Origin: Conchocele bisecta
Taxonomy: Eukaryota; Mollusca; Bivalvia; Lucinida; Thyasiridae
Length of the DNA stretch: 64,000 nucleotides
NCBI GenBank assembly: GCA_029237695.1
Contig: CM055265.1
Location: 114,550,067-114,614,066 of the forward strand
Direction: 5' to 3'
Shown: positions 1 to 11,821 of the stretch, piece after piece
Layout of the letters: each line of letters begins with the position of its first letter
How positions within the stretch are numbered: position 1 is the first letter of the stretch
Notes under the pieces: generated by a model
Seen by the model: the letters and a program-made list of their open reading frames with translations, nothing else
Told to the model about the DNA's origin: nothing
Database searches by the model: none
Translations under genes and position numbers: made by a program

Positions 1-59
1 GGAAGGAGCTCACAACTTGCATGTAATATCGGTAGAATACAAGTCCACAACCGCTTGCG

Positions 60-308
60 TTAACCCTTTGAACCCGAAAGCCCGCTATATCGGTTTATGC
101 AAACAGTGCAGATCCAGATGAGCCGGCTCGTAACGAGCCGTCTCATCAGGATCTGAACTGTTTGAAAGTAATTTTCATATTTCTTAGAACAAAAACACCC
201 CGTTTTCATAAATGGACGAATCTGAAAATCATTTTGTGACCATTGGATTGGTCGGAACATTAGCATATCACAGTCATATTCCAGTTCCTTAGGGTTGAAA
301 GCGTTAAT
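60..308 (-). repeat. PAL-F copy
   Basis: Contains GCCGGCTCGTAACGAGCCGT and ends TTAACCCTTTGAACCC. It is nearly identical, inverted, to 8801-9046. The 92-aa frame across it is a by-product. Confidence 0.75.
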
Positions 309-378
309 CTTGACCATAGTATCTACGTTTCTGAGCATCTATTGGAAACGCCAACTCGCAATCAAGTTTTTTGATTAC

Positions 379-646
379 CAGGGGTCCGTTTCACTAAACT
401 TCTTACGACTTACGACTTACGACTTACGACTAAACGACTAAAATGTTCGTAAGGACAAATTTAAGATCGTCTGTAAATTTCAATTTATGGATTTACATTT
501 ATTGAGCATAGGCAGCCTATGCTCAATAAATGTAAATCCATTCATTATTTACAAGAAAACATTGTTAATGTGAAATTTACAGACTATTAAAATTTTGCAC
601 TTACGAACATTTTAGTCGTACGAAGTTTAGTGAAACGGCCCCCCTG
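379..646. repeat. PAL-A with core hairpin
   Basis: Ends AGGGGTCCGTTTCACTAAAC and GTGAAACGGCCCCCCTG are inverted. The centre is the 58-bp core, two arms of GGATTTACATTTATTGAGCA meeting at AGGCTGC/GCAGCCT. The left end carries a local triplication of ACGACTT. It abuts PAL-B directly. Confidence 0.85.
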
Positions 647-951
647 TAGCCTATTTCACCAGCATTGCAAAGTATGCTTTTCTAGCAAAGTATACTTTGA
701 GGGAGACATTTTCAATTTTGGGATAAATTTAATATTTTGTATTATACTGAATTTATTACATTATCACAGCCATTTTGGCTGTGATAATGTAATAAATTCA
801 GTATAATAATTCTGCATGCTTTTAATCATCAAATAAATGCAGTCGTTAGTTATATACGAAATAATGCATTTCAGGAGAAATATATGATTATTCCCTCAAA
901 GTATAATTTGCTAGAAAAGAATACTTTGCAATGTTGGTGAAATAGGCTACT
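645..951. repeat. PAL-B, full length
   Basis: Inverted ends TGTAGCCTATTTCACC and GGTGAAATAGGCTAC, subterminal AAAGTATACTTTGAGGGAG, and a perfect central hairpin built on TACATTATCACAGCCATTTT. Together with the PAL-A beside it, it splits an older PAL-M repeat (317-378 and 952-1040). Confidence 0.85.
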
Positions 952-1164
952 GAGCTGTAACAGCTCAGGCTCAGTCAACCAAGCTGCTTAATTGCAGGCA
1001 CAATATTCAAGAAATATAGAAATTGACAAATATCGGCAATATTGGTGTAGACGATGTTACAAGACAAACATTATTCGGATAATTTAATTCATTTAATTCT
1101 CTTAATAGACAGTAAATGCAGAATGCATGTACGTGTGTAATTAATTTAATGGGGTTTACTATCA

Positions 1165-1380
1165 TTAACCCTTAGACCGCTACACACAGCAATTGTCGTG
1201 TCTGCTGTTGCTTTATATCCAGCCTTATTTCTCAATAAAAACATGGTTTAACAACACTTTAGAATCATTTCAAATGAAAATGATTATAAAGTGCTGTCAA
1301 AGCATGTTTTTGGTGATAAAAATGGAAAATAGAAAATAAACAGCAGACGATAAAAGATAATATAGCGGTGTACGTGTTAA
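1165..1380. repeat. PAL-E copy
   Basis: TTAACCCTTAGACCGCTACA at the left and AGCGGTGTACGTGTTAA at the right are inverted ends. The centre is an imperfect ATGATT hairpin. Internal blocks are GTCTGCTGTTG and its inverse CAGCAGACGA. Confidence 0.75.
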
Positions 1381-1549
1381 TCTCTAATACATATTTACGA
1401 AAACTGTATTAAATACGAAATACAGTTGAACTTTTAACCACATACAACCTGGAACCTCCCGCCCTATGTGTCCGGATAAGAGATAATTCACTGTAGTTGC
1501 ATATGTATGAACGCGCGTATGTCTTTCCTATCCGTGGATGGTGGATAAT

Positions 1550-1777
1550 TGTGACTGGGCCTTACGGGTTTTGCGACCAGTGTAGATCCAGATCAGACTG
1601 TGCATACGCACAGTCTGATCAGGATCTGCACTGTCCGCCATTTCATTGATCAATGAAACAGCCGTCATACTTCTAACAAGGAACATATATCGTTATCAGG
1701 CTACAGGGGTGTACTATTTGATCAGTAGCTACACTGGCTATAAATATCATAATACATTTATACAGTCACAGCCACAA
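1550..1777 (+). repeat. PAL-D copy
   Basis: GATCCAGATCAGACTGTGCA and CAGTCTGATCAGGATCTGCA form an inner hairpin; the outer ends are GTGACTGGGCCTTA and ACAGTCACAGCCACA. Confidence 0.7.
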
Positions 1778-2029
1778 TTTCGTACAAGCGGGAATTAGAC
1801 CACCAAAGAAAATCCCATTGGGTGGAAATATTAGATGTTCAACTATGTACACCGCCAGAAATGTACATATACGTGTAGAGAATAGAAGTTGGATTTGGAG
1901 AGGATGAGGGTGTTAGGGATGTCAGATGTTAAAACATTTACATGTACTGGTCGGTTATTGTCTTTTTAGCCGTTGTTTCGGTGGGCGGTGGACAGCGGAC
2001 GGCGGCGTCAAATGTTACGTTTTTCATGT

Positions 2030-3700
2030 TTTGGTCCATTACTCTGTTACTGTAACATCTAGAACCACCATGATTGCACAACTTCATAATCAACAGGTTT
2101 CCACCACATACCACTATCCAACATGTGACCTTTTTTGACATTGACCTTTTTTCCCGCGTAATCGACTTAGCCATGTTCAATGTTACGTTCAGACCCTACC
2201 TATGAATATGCCGCCGACCCTAGACTGTTTTGGCCGTTTTAAATTGTTTTAACAAATGTTCATTTTCGATCTTTTGTGTGCTTAAGGCGTCCTTTGCGTA
2301 GTTTAGGCGCTTGTCTTCCCTGTGCCTGCAGCGATATCAACAACAATAAGCTTACCATCCCTACCTAGCTTTTTTTCTGTAGCCGATTTCATCAACAAAT
2401 TTTGATAGGCTTAAACAACGGATGCCCACTACATAGAGAACAGTAGGTTAGTGCCGTGAATGGGGAAAATATATGGCAAGGCTTAGGAAACGAGATGGGC
2501 GAGACTCTGCCGAGCACATCCCGTTTCCGTGCCGCGCCAGATATTGTTCCCATTCACGGCACTAACCTACTATTCTATTTATCCCGTTAGCACATACAAT
2601 TAGCTTGAAAATGCATAAAATAACCCCAGCCGCGGAGAATCAACTAGTATGACAACCGCACATATGCATACGCAGTGGTTATGTCGTATTGACAGGATAT
2701 CAAAATTGTTTCACGGCACCGTGTTTCACGGCACATACGCACTGTGTTGACGGGATAAATACCACTATCCAACATGTGACCTTTGTTTTGACCTTGACCT
2801 ATTTTTTTCGCATAATCGACTTAGCCATTTTCAATATTACATGTACATGTAAGTGTTCATTTCTCTGTTACTGTACTGTTTCTCTGTTACTGTACCACCT
2901 AGAACCACCAAGAAAAATCTCCAAGCCAACACTCTCAAAATGTACATAAGCCATGGCTGACGTGTACACTTTTCCTAGACACTATTATGTGCTATATGTA
3001 AATACACATGGACCAGATATACTCTCCCCGTTAGCCAGGTTCCACTGCACTATTGTAATAGTGTCTAATAATATAGTAATGATAGCGGGTATATATGGTA
3101 TGTATTGTGTGGTTAGCCAGGTAATAGTGACACTCTGTGCCATTTTTAGAAGTGTGTTTAAAATAAATCCCGGCTATTGGATTAGCGAAAGTGGTGTGGT
3201 GTCCAATTCTAATGCTACCACATAGAACCACTATACATGCACAACTTCATAACCAACGGGTGACCCACCACATACCACTATGCAACATGTGTTCGTGGAC
3301 CTATTTTTATCCATGTAATCGACTTAACCATTTTCAATTTTAAGTGTTCGTGTTTAGGTTCATTTCACAGTTACTGTACCACATAAGACCACCATACTTG
3401 CACAACTACATAACCAACGGGTGCCCACCACATACCATTATCCAACATGTGAACTATTTTGACCTTGACCTATTTCTTTCGCGTAATCGACATTTCCAAT
3501 GTTAAGTTCTCGTGATTAGGTCCATTTCTATGTTACTGTAACACCTAGGACCACCATACTTGCACAATTTCATAAACCTGTAATTTTAATTTTAAATCTG
3601 TTCTCACCATCACATACCATTATCCAACATTTGACCTTTTTCCACATTCATCACACAGCACAGATGTTCACCCGTATCTTGTTCTAATACATGTAAATGT
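2030..3700 (+). repeat. Satellite-like units of about 162 bp
   Basis: Units marked by ACCACCATACTTGCACAAC, CCACTATCCAACATGTGACC and GCGTAATCGACTTAGCCAT start near 2063, 3226, 3388 and 3550, with a further partial unit at 2755-2900. The last three are spaced 162 bp apart. A PAL-G palindrome and unrelated sequence interrupt the array. Small open frames here are not genes. Confidence 0.65.
2438..2590. repeat. PAL-G hairpin
   Basis: AGTAGGTTAGTGCCGTGAAT and ATTCACGGCACTAACCTACT are perfect inverted arms; CGAGATGGGCGAGACTCTGC lies in the loop. Confidence 0.75.
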
Positions 3701-3835
3701 ATACCAGCCTGTCTGCATGTAGGTTTTCTAATACACTGGCTTATTTTGCCATCTTAGGTCACGGACAGTTGTCACTTTCAATCGTGGTCATAACAACATT
3801 AATAGCAAATTATATGCTATCCAATTTTATCCCGT

Positions 3836-4135
3836 CAACACAGTGCGTATATGCCGTGAAACAAGGTGCCGTGAACATGTTTGATATCCTGTCAATACAA
3901 CCTAATTACTGCGTATTTGCGGTGACTGTGGTTATGTTTTTGCATTTTTAAAGCAATTTGTATGTGTTGACGGGATAAATAGAATAGTAGTTAGTGCCGT
4001 GAATGGTCAAAATATCTGGCGCGGCACGGTAACGGGATGTGCTCGGCAAAGCCTTGCCCTTCCCGTTTCCTAAGCCTTGCCAGATATTTTGTCCCATTCA
4101 CGGCACTAACCTGCTATTCTCTATGTCTATGTCTT
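3836..4135. repeat. PAL-G hairpin with its flanking segment
   Basis: The hairpin is 3966-4128. The flank ATCCCGTCAACACAGTGCGT to 3965 is repeated, inverted, at about 4495-4660, so the full PAL-G unit is longer than the hairpin. Confidence 0.65.
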
Positions 4136-4186
4136 GAAGAAAACCCGGCGTTCGTGGCTTTGCTTCGTCTCCTGTCTGTATATGAG

Positions 4187-4273
4187 GCTATATCGATGGT
4201 CTAGTAACATGAGGTCGTAACTGCTATGCTTTAGCATAGCAGTTACGACCTTATGTTCCTAGACCATCGATAT
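4187..4273. repeat. Near-perfect 87-bp palindrome
   Basis: ATCGATGGTCTAG and CTAGACCATCGAT close a stem through GGTCGTAACTGCTATGC. No other copy is seen in the window. Confidence 0.65.
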
Positions 4274-4348
4274 GCAATGGTGTTTTATGTTGTTGAAATA
4301 TAGGCACATTTCTCTCCGGAAAACTGACATATGTTACAGTTTGGTGTA

Positions 4349-4660
4349 ATATAGGCAATAGTAGGTTAGTGCCGTGAATGGGAAAAAATATCTGGCAAGG
4401 CTTAGGTAACGGGATGGGCGAGGCTCTGCCGAGCACATCCCGTTTCCGTGCCGCGCCAGATATTTTTCCCATTCACGGCACTAACCTACTATTCTATTTA
4501 TCCCGTCAACACATACATGTACCAATGGCTTTAAAATGCAAAACAAAACACCCCAACAACCGCACATATTCATACGCAGTGATTATGTCGTATTGACAGG
4601 ATATCAAAAATGTTTCACGGTACATACGCTCTGTGTTGACCGGATAAAATTGATAGAAGT
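4349..4660. repeat. PAL-G hairpin with its flanking segment
   Basis: Hairpin at 4349-4508, then ATTTATCCCGTCAACACATA leading into a segment inverted relative to 3836-3965. Confidence 0.65.
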
Positions 4661-4977
4661 CAGTTCTCCTGGCTTGTCTATGTATGATTAGCTAAATGAT
4701 ATCACATGTTCTACATCTCTTTGCCAGTTCTCTGCCAAACGAAAGAAGAGGTGAAACTGGATTATGGCTAATATACACAAAGATGGCCGAGTTGGCCACT
4801 GCATGTGCTGTATATGATACAGTAACGAGGCAGTGTTCACATTTATGTTATACATATGATGATCAGGGGTCCCATTTTCAGTCGTGGTCAAATAACATTA
4901 ATATAATAGCCAAGTACCTGTTATCCAATTGTCTACACCTGGACAGAAACCCGGCTTTCGTGGTTTTGCCTCGTCTA

Positions 4978-5329
4978 TAGGAATGAATGGCCTTTTTGTG
5001 GAATTTATCGGGGTATAAACTTGGAAAAGTCGCGGGAATATTGGACGAAGGCCGGAAGGCCTTGTCCAGTATTCCCGCGACTTTTCCAAGTTTATATTCC
5101 CGATAAATTCCACAAAAAGGCCATTCATTCTTTATAATTCCAGCATTTTAAATAAATTTATCAAGAAAATGTGCTTATTTTCCGTTTTCTTAAGAATTAT
5201 TTGAACTGCGCCTCACGGTTATGGAAAGTAGTTCGGCGTGGAAGTTTACTGGGATAAAAATTTTGCTACGGGCCAATCAAATGTTAGGGAATTGTGTAAA
5301 TATTTTTGTGCTGGAATTATTCTTGCTTA
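4978..5329 (+). repeat. PAL-C copy
   Basis: A hairpin of about 155 bp (TAGGAATGAATGGCCTTTTT arms, loop around AAGGCCGGAAGGCC) is joined to a 200-bp tail that ends TTTTTGTGCTGGAATTAT. The tail contains ACTGCGCCTCACGGTTA. Confidence 0.8.
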
Positions 5330-5499
5330 ACTGTTATTTTGACAACATAATTATACACCTTGATCCGTTTTGTTAAATGTTATCACTGCTTTTGTGTTAA
5401 CGGTTGATGACAAGTATTTTTTTCTGTTACCTCTTGCCCCCATGTACGTGCCACAATGCACCTCCATTCCACTATACAGGTAATAGATTAATATCAAAA

Positions 5500-5775
5500 T
5501 TTATCCCGTCAACACAGTGCGTATGTGCCGTGAAACACGGTGCCGTGAAACGATATCCTGTCAATACGACCTAATCACTGCGTATGAACATGTGGGGTGG
5601 CTGGGATTGTTGTTTGGCATTTTAAAGCCATTAGTAGGTGTTGACGGGATAAATAGAATAGTAGGTTAGTGCCGTGAATGGGAAAAATATCTGGCGCGGC
5701 TCGGAAACGGGATGTGCTCCTAAGCCTGCCAGATATGTTTTCCCATTCATGGCACTAACCTACTATTCTCTATAT
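5500..5775. repeat. PAL-G copy
   Basis: Contains the CGTATGTGCCGTGAAACACG flank and a shortened hairpin (5643-5775) whose loop has lost about 25 bases relative to the other three copies. Confidence 0.65.
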
Positions 5776-6500
5776 GTCTAACAAAACAAATCGAACTGAC
5801 AGTGAGAAACACCAGAGACTTTGTTTCAAGGCAGATATGCGCACAAAGTGGTGACACAAAAGAGTAAAACATACTTTGGTCGGAAGTTTAATAAATAATT
5901 CGTTTGGTCATGATATACATGTAATACATATCTAACAGACTTTCAAGAAATAAATAAAAAAGACAGGCACATATCATAAATGTTTCCGTAGCATCTCGCA
6001 GGTTTTACGCGAAACAAACAATACTCACTGCGCTCTCGAACACATGCCGTTCATATGCGACTACGACTGAATAATATGGGGTTTATGGCATTTGCGACCG
6101 GTCTAGAGGTTGATCTGCCAGTGCAATAATTAATGCAGTCTTATTATGAATATATACCGTATGTTAGAGGCATGGCGTTTCACTGACTAAATCGCGAACA
6201 TCGCAGACTGATCAGCAGCTGATCCGAGTCTACGCTGGACGCAAAAGCAGCTGCTTAAATTTCGACATCATCTTCACATATTCCGTGTATGCCATCATGA
6301 TGATGTTGCTTTGAAAAAAAAAGCTTTTAAACGTGTCACAAAATCGACAAGTGTCACCATACCATAATGAATTGATTAATTCTCACAGTGTGTTGGTCTC
6401 TCTAGAGGATATTTGCTGATGATTAAATCATTCGCATCAAGAAACAAACACAGCGAAATGTGTGTCAGCGCTATTGTACTACCACAGGTTGAAGTAACGG
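5776..6500. other. No gene seen
   Basis: A weak PAL-D-like remnant is visible at 6070-6240 (GGGTTTATGGCATTTGCGAC). The rest shows no open frame, palindrome or known repeat. Confidence 0.5.
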
Positions 6501-6502
6501 AC

Positions 6503-6785
6503 CATATGTTTCATTTCATATGTTTTTCATATGACTTTCATATGAAAAGTTCATATGCAAATGATATAAAGTGAGCCAATATGCAATTGATATGCAAATT
6601 ATTCATATGAAATGCATATGAAACGTCTTCATATGAAATTCATATGAACATCATATAAATTTCATATCGGCTCTTTTCATATGAATTGCATATGCAATTC
6701 ATATGTTTTTAATATGAATTGCATATGCAATTCATATGTTTTTAATATGTTTTGCATATGAACATCATATTAATTGCATATGTGG
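6503..6785. repeat. CATATG-rich cryptic simple sequence
   Basis: About sixteen CATATG hexamers in 283 bp, mixed with ATGCAAAT and TTCATATGAA strings. There is no fixed period, and the motif is self-complementary, so both strands look alike. Confidence 0.8.
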
Positions 6786-6824
6786 CACATTTTGTTGTGT
6801 ATATAAATGCATGAAACATACACT

Positions 6825-7080
6825 TTGAGGGAGAAATTTTCAAGTTAAGCGTAAATTTATTAATTTTAATTATACTGAATTTATTACATTATCACAGCCA
6901 TTTTGGCTGTGATACTGTAATAAATTCAGCATAATAAGTCTACATACTTTTAATCATCGAATATATGCAGTAGTTTGTTCTATATGAAATAATCCATTTC
7001 GGGAAAAATAAATGATTACTCCCTCAAAGTATACTTAGCTAGATAAGTATGCTTCGCAATTTTGATGAAATCGGCTACAG
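6825..7080. repeat. PAL-B copy, left end lost
   Basis: Starts at ACACTTTGAGGGAGAAATTT without the TAGCCTATTTC end; the right end ATGAAATCGGCTACAG is present. Confidence 0.75.
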
Positions 7081-7560
7081 ATGCCCACGGACATGATAAA
7101 CTATCGCCTGTCAATGACGCCAGCCTCGTAGCTGTAACAGTGTCAGGTTTATGTCGAGAAAAGTTGCAGTTATGTCCTCGTAGTTGTACGTATAGCCGTT
7201 TCGTTGTGTGTTTTTTTTGCGAGAACATCGCGTTCTTTTCAACGAAAACTATTTTATACGATCGTGGGGTGGGTTTTCGGATTAGTTGGTGTTTTGGTGG
7301 TATTCCGAATGTGTCAATTGTACGCGCACGCGTGAGGCAGCGATCGGATTGTTTGCGGACGATGTAAACAAACATGACCTCGTTTATATTTTGACACTGA
7401 AGAAAATGTCATTTTTTAGGTATGCAACATTAAATCAAATGATTATCAACTTGTATGCGTGTTTCGACATAAGCGCCATTAGTTTAAAGTGTTAATAACC
7501 CAAAAACTGGCCCGACCATCATATTTGACAATCGGCTAGCATAAAACGTTACCTGATAAA
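7081..7560. other. No gene seen
   Basis: Overlapping open frames of 119, 101 and 69 residues occur on both strands but resemble nothing and have no splice or start support. Confidence 0.5.
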
Positions 7561-7710
7561 TATAATAACAGCCTTGTATTTCTTGTTGTCCAGTTTATCA
7601 GGCTCGGCTCGGAAATGGTAGGAATTCCTCGTCGAGCCTCAAGATTCCTACGCATTTCCTCGCATTGCCTGATAAACTTTATTATAAAACTACACTAGCC
7701 TGGTATTCGC
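7560..7710. repeat. PAL-H copy
   Basis: GTTTATCAGGCTCGGCTCGG and TTTCCTCGCATTGCCTGATA form the arms. ACGTTACCTGATAAATA on the left recurs, inverted, at about 62247-62265 beside another copy. Confidence 0.6.
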
Positions 7711-7878
7711 TATATGCATTCGTCACAATCATCAATACAATTGCATTGCATTCCTCAAATGTAACATACGGTTAGTAATAATGTGGCGGCCATTTTGTTT
7801 TCCGCGAATTGTACTGCTGAAACTCGGCCGAGACGTTTACCATGGCAACTGTCCTTTCTGGACGCAGCAGACACACAT

Positions 7879-8125
7879 CAGGGGCCCGTTTCACTGAACT
7901 TCTTACAACTAAAATGTTCGTAAGTGCAAAATTATGATAGTCTGTAAATTGCACATTAGCAATGTTTTCTTGAAAACAATTATTGAATTTACATTTATTG
8001 AGCATAGGCTGCATATGCAACCTATGCTCAATAAATGTAAATCCATCAATTAAAGTTTCCAGACGATCTTAAATTTGCACTTACGAACTTCTTAGTCGTA
8101 CGAAGCTTAGTGAAACGGGCCCCTG
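7879..8125. repeat. PAL-A with core hairpin
   Basis: Ends CAGGGGCCCGTTTCACT and GTGAAACGGGCCCCTG are exact inverses, the best-kept ends of the family. Confidence 0.85.
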
Positions 8126-8215
8126 GTTTTATCCCCAGTTTACCAACAATTCACTATTAAAACATGCCGCTTGTCGATACACTACCGCCGTCATCAATCT
8201 TGCCCAGATTATCAA

Positions 8216-8345
8216 CGTTTCTGAACATACATGTATATCGGCAATGCCAATTAGCAATCAAGCAATTTGATTGTCTGAGCCTGAGCTGTAGCACAGCTCA
8301 GGTTCAGCCAATCAAGCTGCTTGATTGCAAGCACAATATTCGAGA
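8216..8345. repeat. PAL-M copy
   Basis: TTGATTGTCTGAGCCTGAGC and its inverse around GCACAGCTCAGG. Related copies lie at 36940-37020 and 38110-38195. Confidence 0.6.
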
Positions 8346-8800
8346 ACTTTCCAGTAAAGAAATGAGAAAATTGGCAAAGATTTGCGCAGTTGGTAGTGTA
8401 TGTATACTGACCAATGTCTCGTCCTGTCTACTTGAGGTGATATACCCCATAGTACGTGTTTAATTTTGAAGGGCTTTCCTGTAATGTACGTCTGATGAAA
8501 ATGCCAGTTCACGATTGAAGCAAAACACCACAGCAAGACGTGTCGTGCTTAGCTCAAATGCCCGAATTATAGTGGAACCTCAATAAATCAAACACACTGG
8601 CGATCTCAAACGATGTCCGGTTTAGAGAGGTCCATTCCGCATACATAAACACGTATTCACGTGCACCATATGGCCATACTTTCAGTCAAACCTAATTGTC
8701 CACTTCATATTACATGTAGCTTGCTGCAAATAAATTCCTGGCAGTGAGTTATACTTTTACAATACGTTTCTTATTTTAATTCAAGCCTAAACACTTTATT
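8346..8800. other. No gene seen; pogo-type end fragment
   Basis: At 8573-8640 GTGGAACCTCAATAAATC and GTCCGGTTTAGAGAGGT resemble pogo/Tigger-like inverted ends. Nothing else is recognisable. Confidence 0.4.
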
Positions 8801-9046
8801 TAACCCTTTCAACGCTAAGGAACTGGAATGGACTGTGATATGCTAATGTTCCGACCAATCCAATGGTCACAAAATGATTTTCAGATTCGTCCATTTATGA
8901 AAAGGGGGTGTTTTTGTTCTAAGAAATATGAAAATTACTTGCAAAAAGTGCAGATCCTAATGAAACGGCTCGTTACGAGCCGGCTCATCTGGATCTGCAC
9001 TGTTTGCATAAACCGCTATAGCGGGCTTTCGGGTTCAAAGGGTTAA
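8801..9046 (+). repeat. PAL-F copy, partner of 60-308
   Basis: Differs from the inverted copy at 60-308 by only a handful of bases, so one or both moved recently or were converted. Confidence 0.8.
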
Positions 9047-9465
9047 ACAATATGAGTACAACAGATACTGTATACATTACCAGACTGCGATATCCTTCGG
9101 TCGATTGTCACCTCAAATATCCTCTCTTCGACTGTCACGGTCACCTCAATTCGCTTGCTATGAAACAGAAGCTAATAATGTCCATCGAATAATCCATCAA
9201 ATGTGTCCATTATCGCAGTCCAGCGCTCGCATTGCCTCGTTATGTATGGCTTTACACGGCATTATACTCCTAATCCCGATGATTCAGTATCATAATTGGC
9301 GTTGCTGCGCTTCTGATAGACTCCAGAGAACAAAACCAAACAGTCGCTATCTTCTACACGCCATAGAATTGCGTTTGTAAAATTGATATCGAGTTTTGAC
9401 CAGTGTTTGTCTCACAGTCTTCTGCAAGCGATAAAATGTCACCCGTTTAGACAAAATGTAATTTT
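9047..9465. other. No gene seen
   Basis: Open frames of 91 and 122 residues (the second runs into PAL-O) have no homology I can name. Confidence 0.45.
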
Positions 9466-9703
9466 AGACACGGCGTGTGATTTTGTACCTTCGGAGATCT
9501 GCGTAATTTCATTAAATACGTTTACAAGATTTACAATATTTTTCATAAATAAAGTCAAAAGTTGTCCAGAGTATCCGCATGTACTCTGTAAATTGTGTCA
9601 ACATTTGACGCCATTGACGGAAAATATTGGAAATTCTGTAAACGCATTTCATGAAATTACGCAGATGTCCGAAGGTACAAAATCACATGGCGTGTTTCAT
9701 TTG
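9466..9703. repeat. PAL-O copy
   Basis: GTGATTTTGTACCTTCGGAG and TCCGAAGGTACAAAATCACA are the arms. GTACTCTG lies at the centre. Confidence 0.75.
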
Positions 9704-9917
9704 AGTTTTGACCTGTTTAGGTTTCACTGCTTTGACGAGCGTACGCTTTGATCAGCTACAGAACAAAACCAAGCAGTCGCTATCTTCTGAATGTTCTATA
9801 CGCGATACAATGTCGCGCGCTGACAAAATTGAAAGACAAAATTGATACTGAGTTTGTGAGACAAAATTGATACTGAGCTGTGACTAGCTACAATAATTCG
9901 CCTACAACAGCTACAGT

Positions 9918-10115
9918 ATTTCTGCATGTGTATGTTCTTTATTAATAATTTATTGATACAGCTTTGACAGTTTATATCGCTAACATTTCATACAACCCGG
10001 ATAGCCGATTACAAAAATCACTCTTCTATGCGTTACATTAAATAGATGAGGTTAAATTGCTACCCTCTTGAGAGGTGTGGAGCTGGGTAGCAATTTTGTT
10101 TCTAAGTTGTGACCA
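9918..10115 (+). repeat. Dispersed repeat Q, copy 1
   Basis: GCATGTGTATGTTCTTTATT through GAGCTGGGTAGCAATTT matches 11822-12012 with about 85% identity by eye. Confidence 0.65.
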
Positions 10116-10293
10116 GCTTAGGTTTCACTATCTGCAAATCTACGATAAAATGTCGCCCGTCGAGGTCGTGGCGACAAAAATTTAAAACATTAAAACTAAT
10201 TTCTTAGTTTCTACTATTTGTAGAGACGTAACGCAAGGCTCGTACGTTTCATCTGCATGCATCGTTGAAACGGAGGAAAGAGGCTAATTGTTC

Positions 10294-10455
10294 TTAACCC
10301 TAAGAATGCGGGAAACGTACATTGTCGTCTGCTGCTGTTTTGTATTGTGTCTTCTTCCTCAATGAAAACATGGTTTGACAGCACTTTAGAATCATTTCAT
10401 TGGAAATGATTCTAAAGTGTTGTCAAAACATATGTTTGGTGAGAAAAATGGAAAA
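10294..10455. repeat. PAL-E copy, right end lost
   Basis: Starts TTAACCCTAAGAATGCGGG and stops at GAAAAATGGAAAATC, before the CAGCAGACG block. Confidence 0.65.
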
Positions 10456-10856
10456 TCTTGCAAAGTTCGCCCACATATTTGAAAGCGGTATAGGATCTTT
10501 CTTTTCTAAAATGGTTCATGCTGACAAGTCAACAATAAAACAGAAAGGGACATATTAGTCACAGTTTCTGTACAACTAACTCTATCATCTGATCATGCTC
10601 TCAAATTCTCAACTAGCAGTCAAGAACGGGGACTAAAGACACACACAAACTGTCCCATTTCTGGTGGCACAGTTACAACTGATCGCAGCGGTCAGCGGAG
10701 CTGGATTCTGCGGAGTTCTGGAAAATTGATTTGCTGACGACACCGGATGGTCAACAGGGGGCATATGCAACTCACGGTGGGTGAAGTATGTCACGAACAC
10801 CGGCTGGTTTGTTTTGTATTATTCTGCATACAGTTTGCATTGCATTTCATATAATT
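10456..10856. other. No gene seen
   Basis: No palindrome, recognised repeat or supported open frame. Confidence 0.4.
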
Positions 10857-11092
10857 TGTGACTGTGACTGGAGAAAGTGGGCTTATAGGATTTGTAATCA
10901 GTGTAGCTCCTAAGGAAACATTACACGCATGTAGTCTGATAACGATTGTTCGAAGCATGGTGTGTGTTTCATTGATGGAACAGCGAACAGTGCAGGTCCT
11001 GATCAGACTGTGCGGATGCACAGGCTGATCTGGATCTGCACTTGTCGCAAAACTTGTTTGCCCATTTTCTCCAGTCACAGCTACATCTTAAC
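10857..11092 (-). repeat. PAL-D copy
   Basis: Inverted relative to 1550-1777; complete, with both GTGACTGGAGAAAG and TTTCTCCAGTCACAG ends. Confidence 0.75.
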
Positions 11093-11821
11093 TGGGCATT
11101 AAAGGATTAAAGGAACTATGTCTCAGATGAGGTATCATGTTAAAAACATTGCAATATGTGGTTGCTATCCTCAAGCACAGCAAATGACATAAATCAGTCC
11201 ATCACACCATTTTATTTGACCAAATTCGTTGTATTCACATAGATACTATCGGAAATGGTGATAAACAGAGGGCGATCATTTGGCATTTATTTTCACTATA
11301 CATATATATCAGTAAGAAACTCTTGAGAAGTTTCCTTTATAGAAATTAGACTAAGTTAAATTAAGTAAAGGTACAAGCCCACTCAGTAGGCACAAACTGC
11401 CAGGTTATAATCTAGGGAGACAGATAGTTTTGTATATTATGTAGATATGACATTTTCTGGCAAAAAAATATTCAATCACCATTACCGCACAATATTGATT
11501 TAGCTACAATAATTCGCCTCCAATGTGTTGTCTACGGCTACCATTTGACTCTTTCAAAAAATGTGAGCAACCGAAGTGCATACCGAAAAGTGTTGCGTGT
11601 ACGTCAAAGTTTAATAAACTGTATATTTTATACCTTTAAACAACTAATATTTGATGTAGAACTAGTAAATTACCATAAATAATAGAACAGGGAAATCATT
11701 TTCCCATCGAAGCCAACTTTTCTCTTGTTGTTGTTCAACATTCAACATAACGAAATGAAGCCTTCAGATTTACAAAATATACATGTAATTGTCAGATAAA
11801 GACATTGACATGGTGAAATAA
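11093..11821. other. No gene seen
   Basis: Only a short shared string, AGGTACAAGCCCACTCAGTA (11366), which recurs inverted near 12370, 19605 and 52670. Confidence 0.4.

Larger units (their letters stand above)
317..1040. repeat. PAL-M copy interrupted by PAL-A and PAL-B
   Basis: The halves 317-378 (GCCAACTCGCAATCAAG) and 952-1040 (GAGCTGTAACAGCTCAGG) match the continuous copy at 8216-8345. Confidence 0.6.

Noticed and set aside
60..338. 92-residue open frame on the minus strand and its 72-residue twin at 8828-9046
   Set aside because: Both lie in inverted PAL-F repeats; the protein similarity only reflects DNA similarity of the repeats.
7016..7375. Overlapping open frames of 119 (-) and 101 (+) residues
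   Set aside because: They start in PAL-B, overlap each other on opposite strands, and show no family motif, splice signals or start context.
9383..9751. 122-residue open frame
   Set aside because: Most of it is the PAL-O palindrome, and other PAL-O copies have no matching frame.
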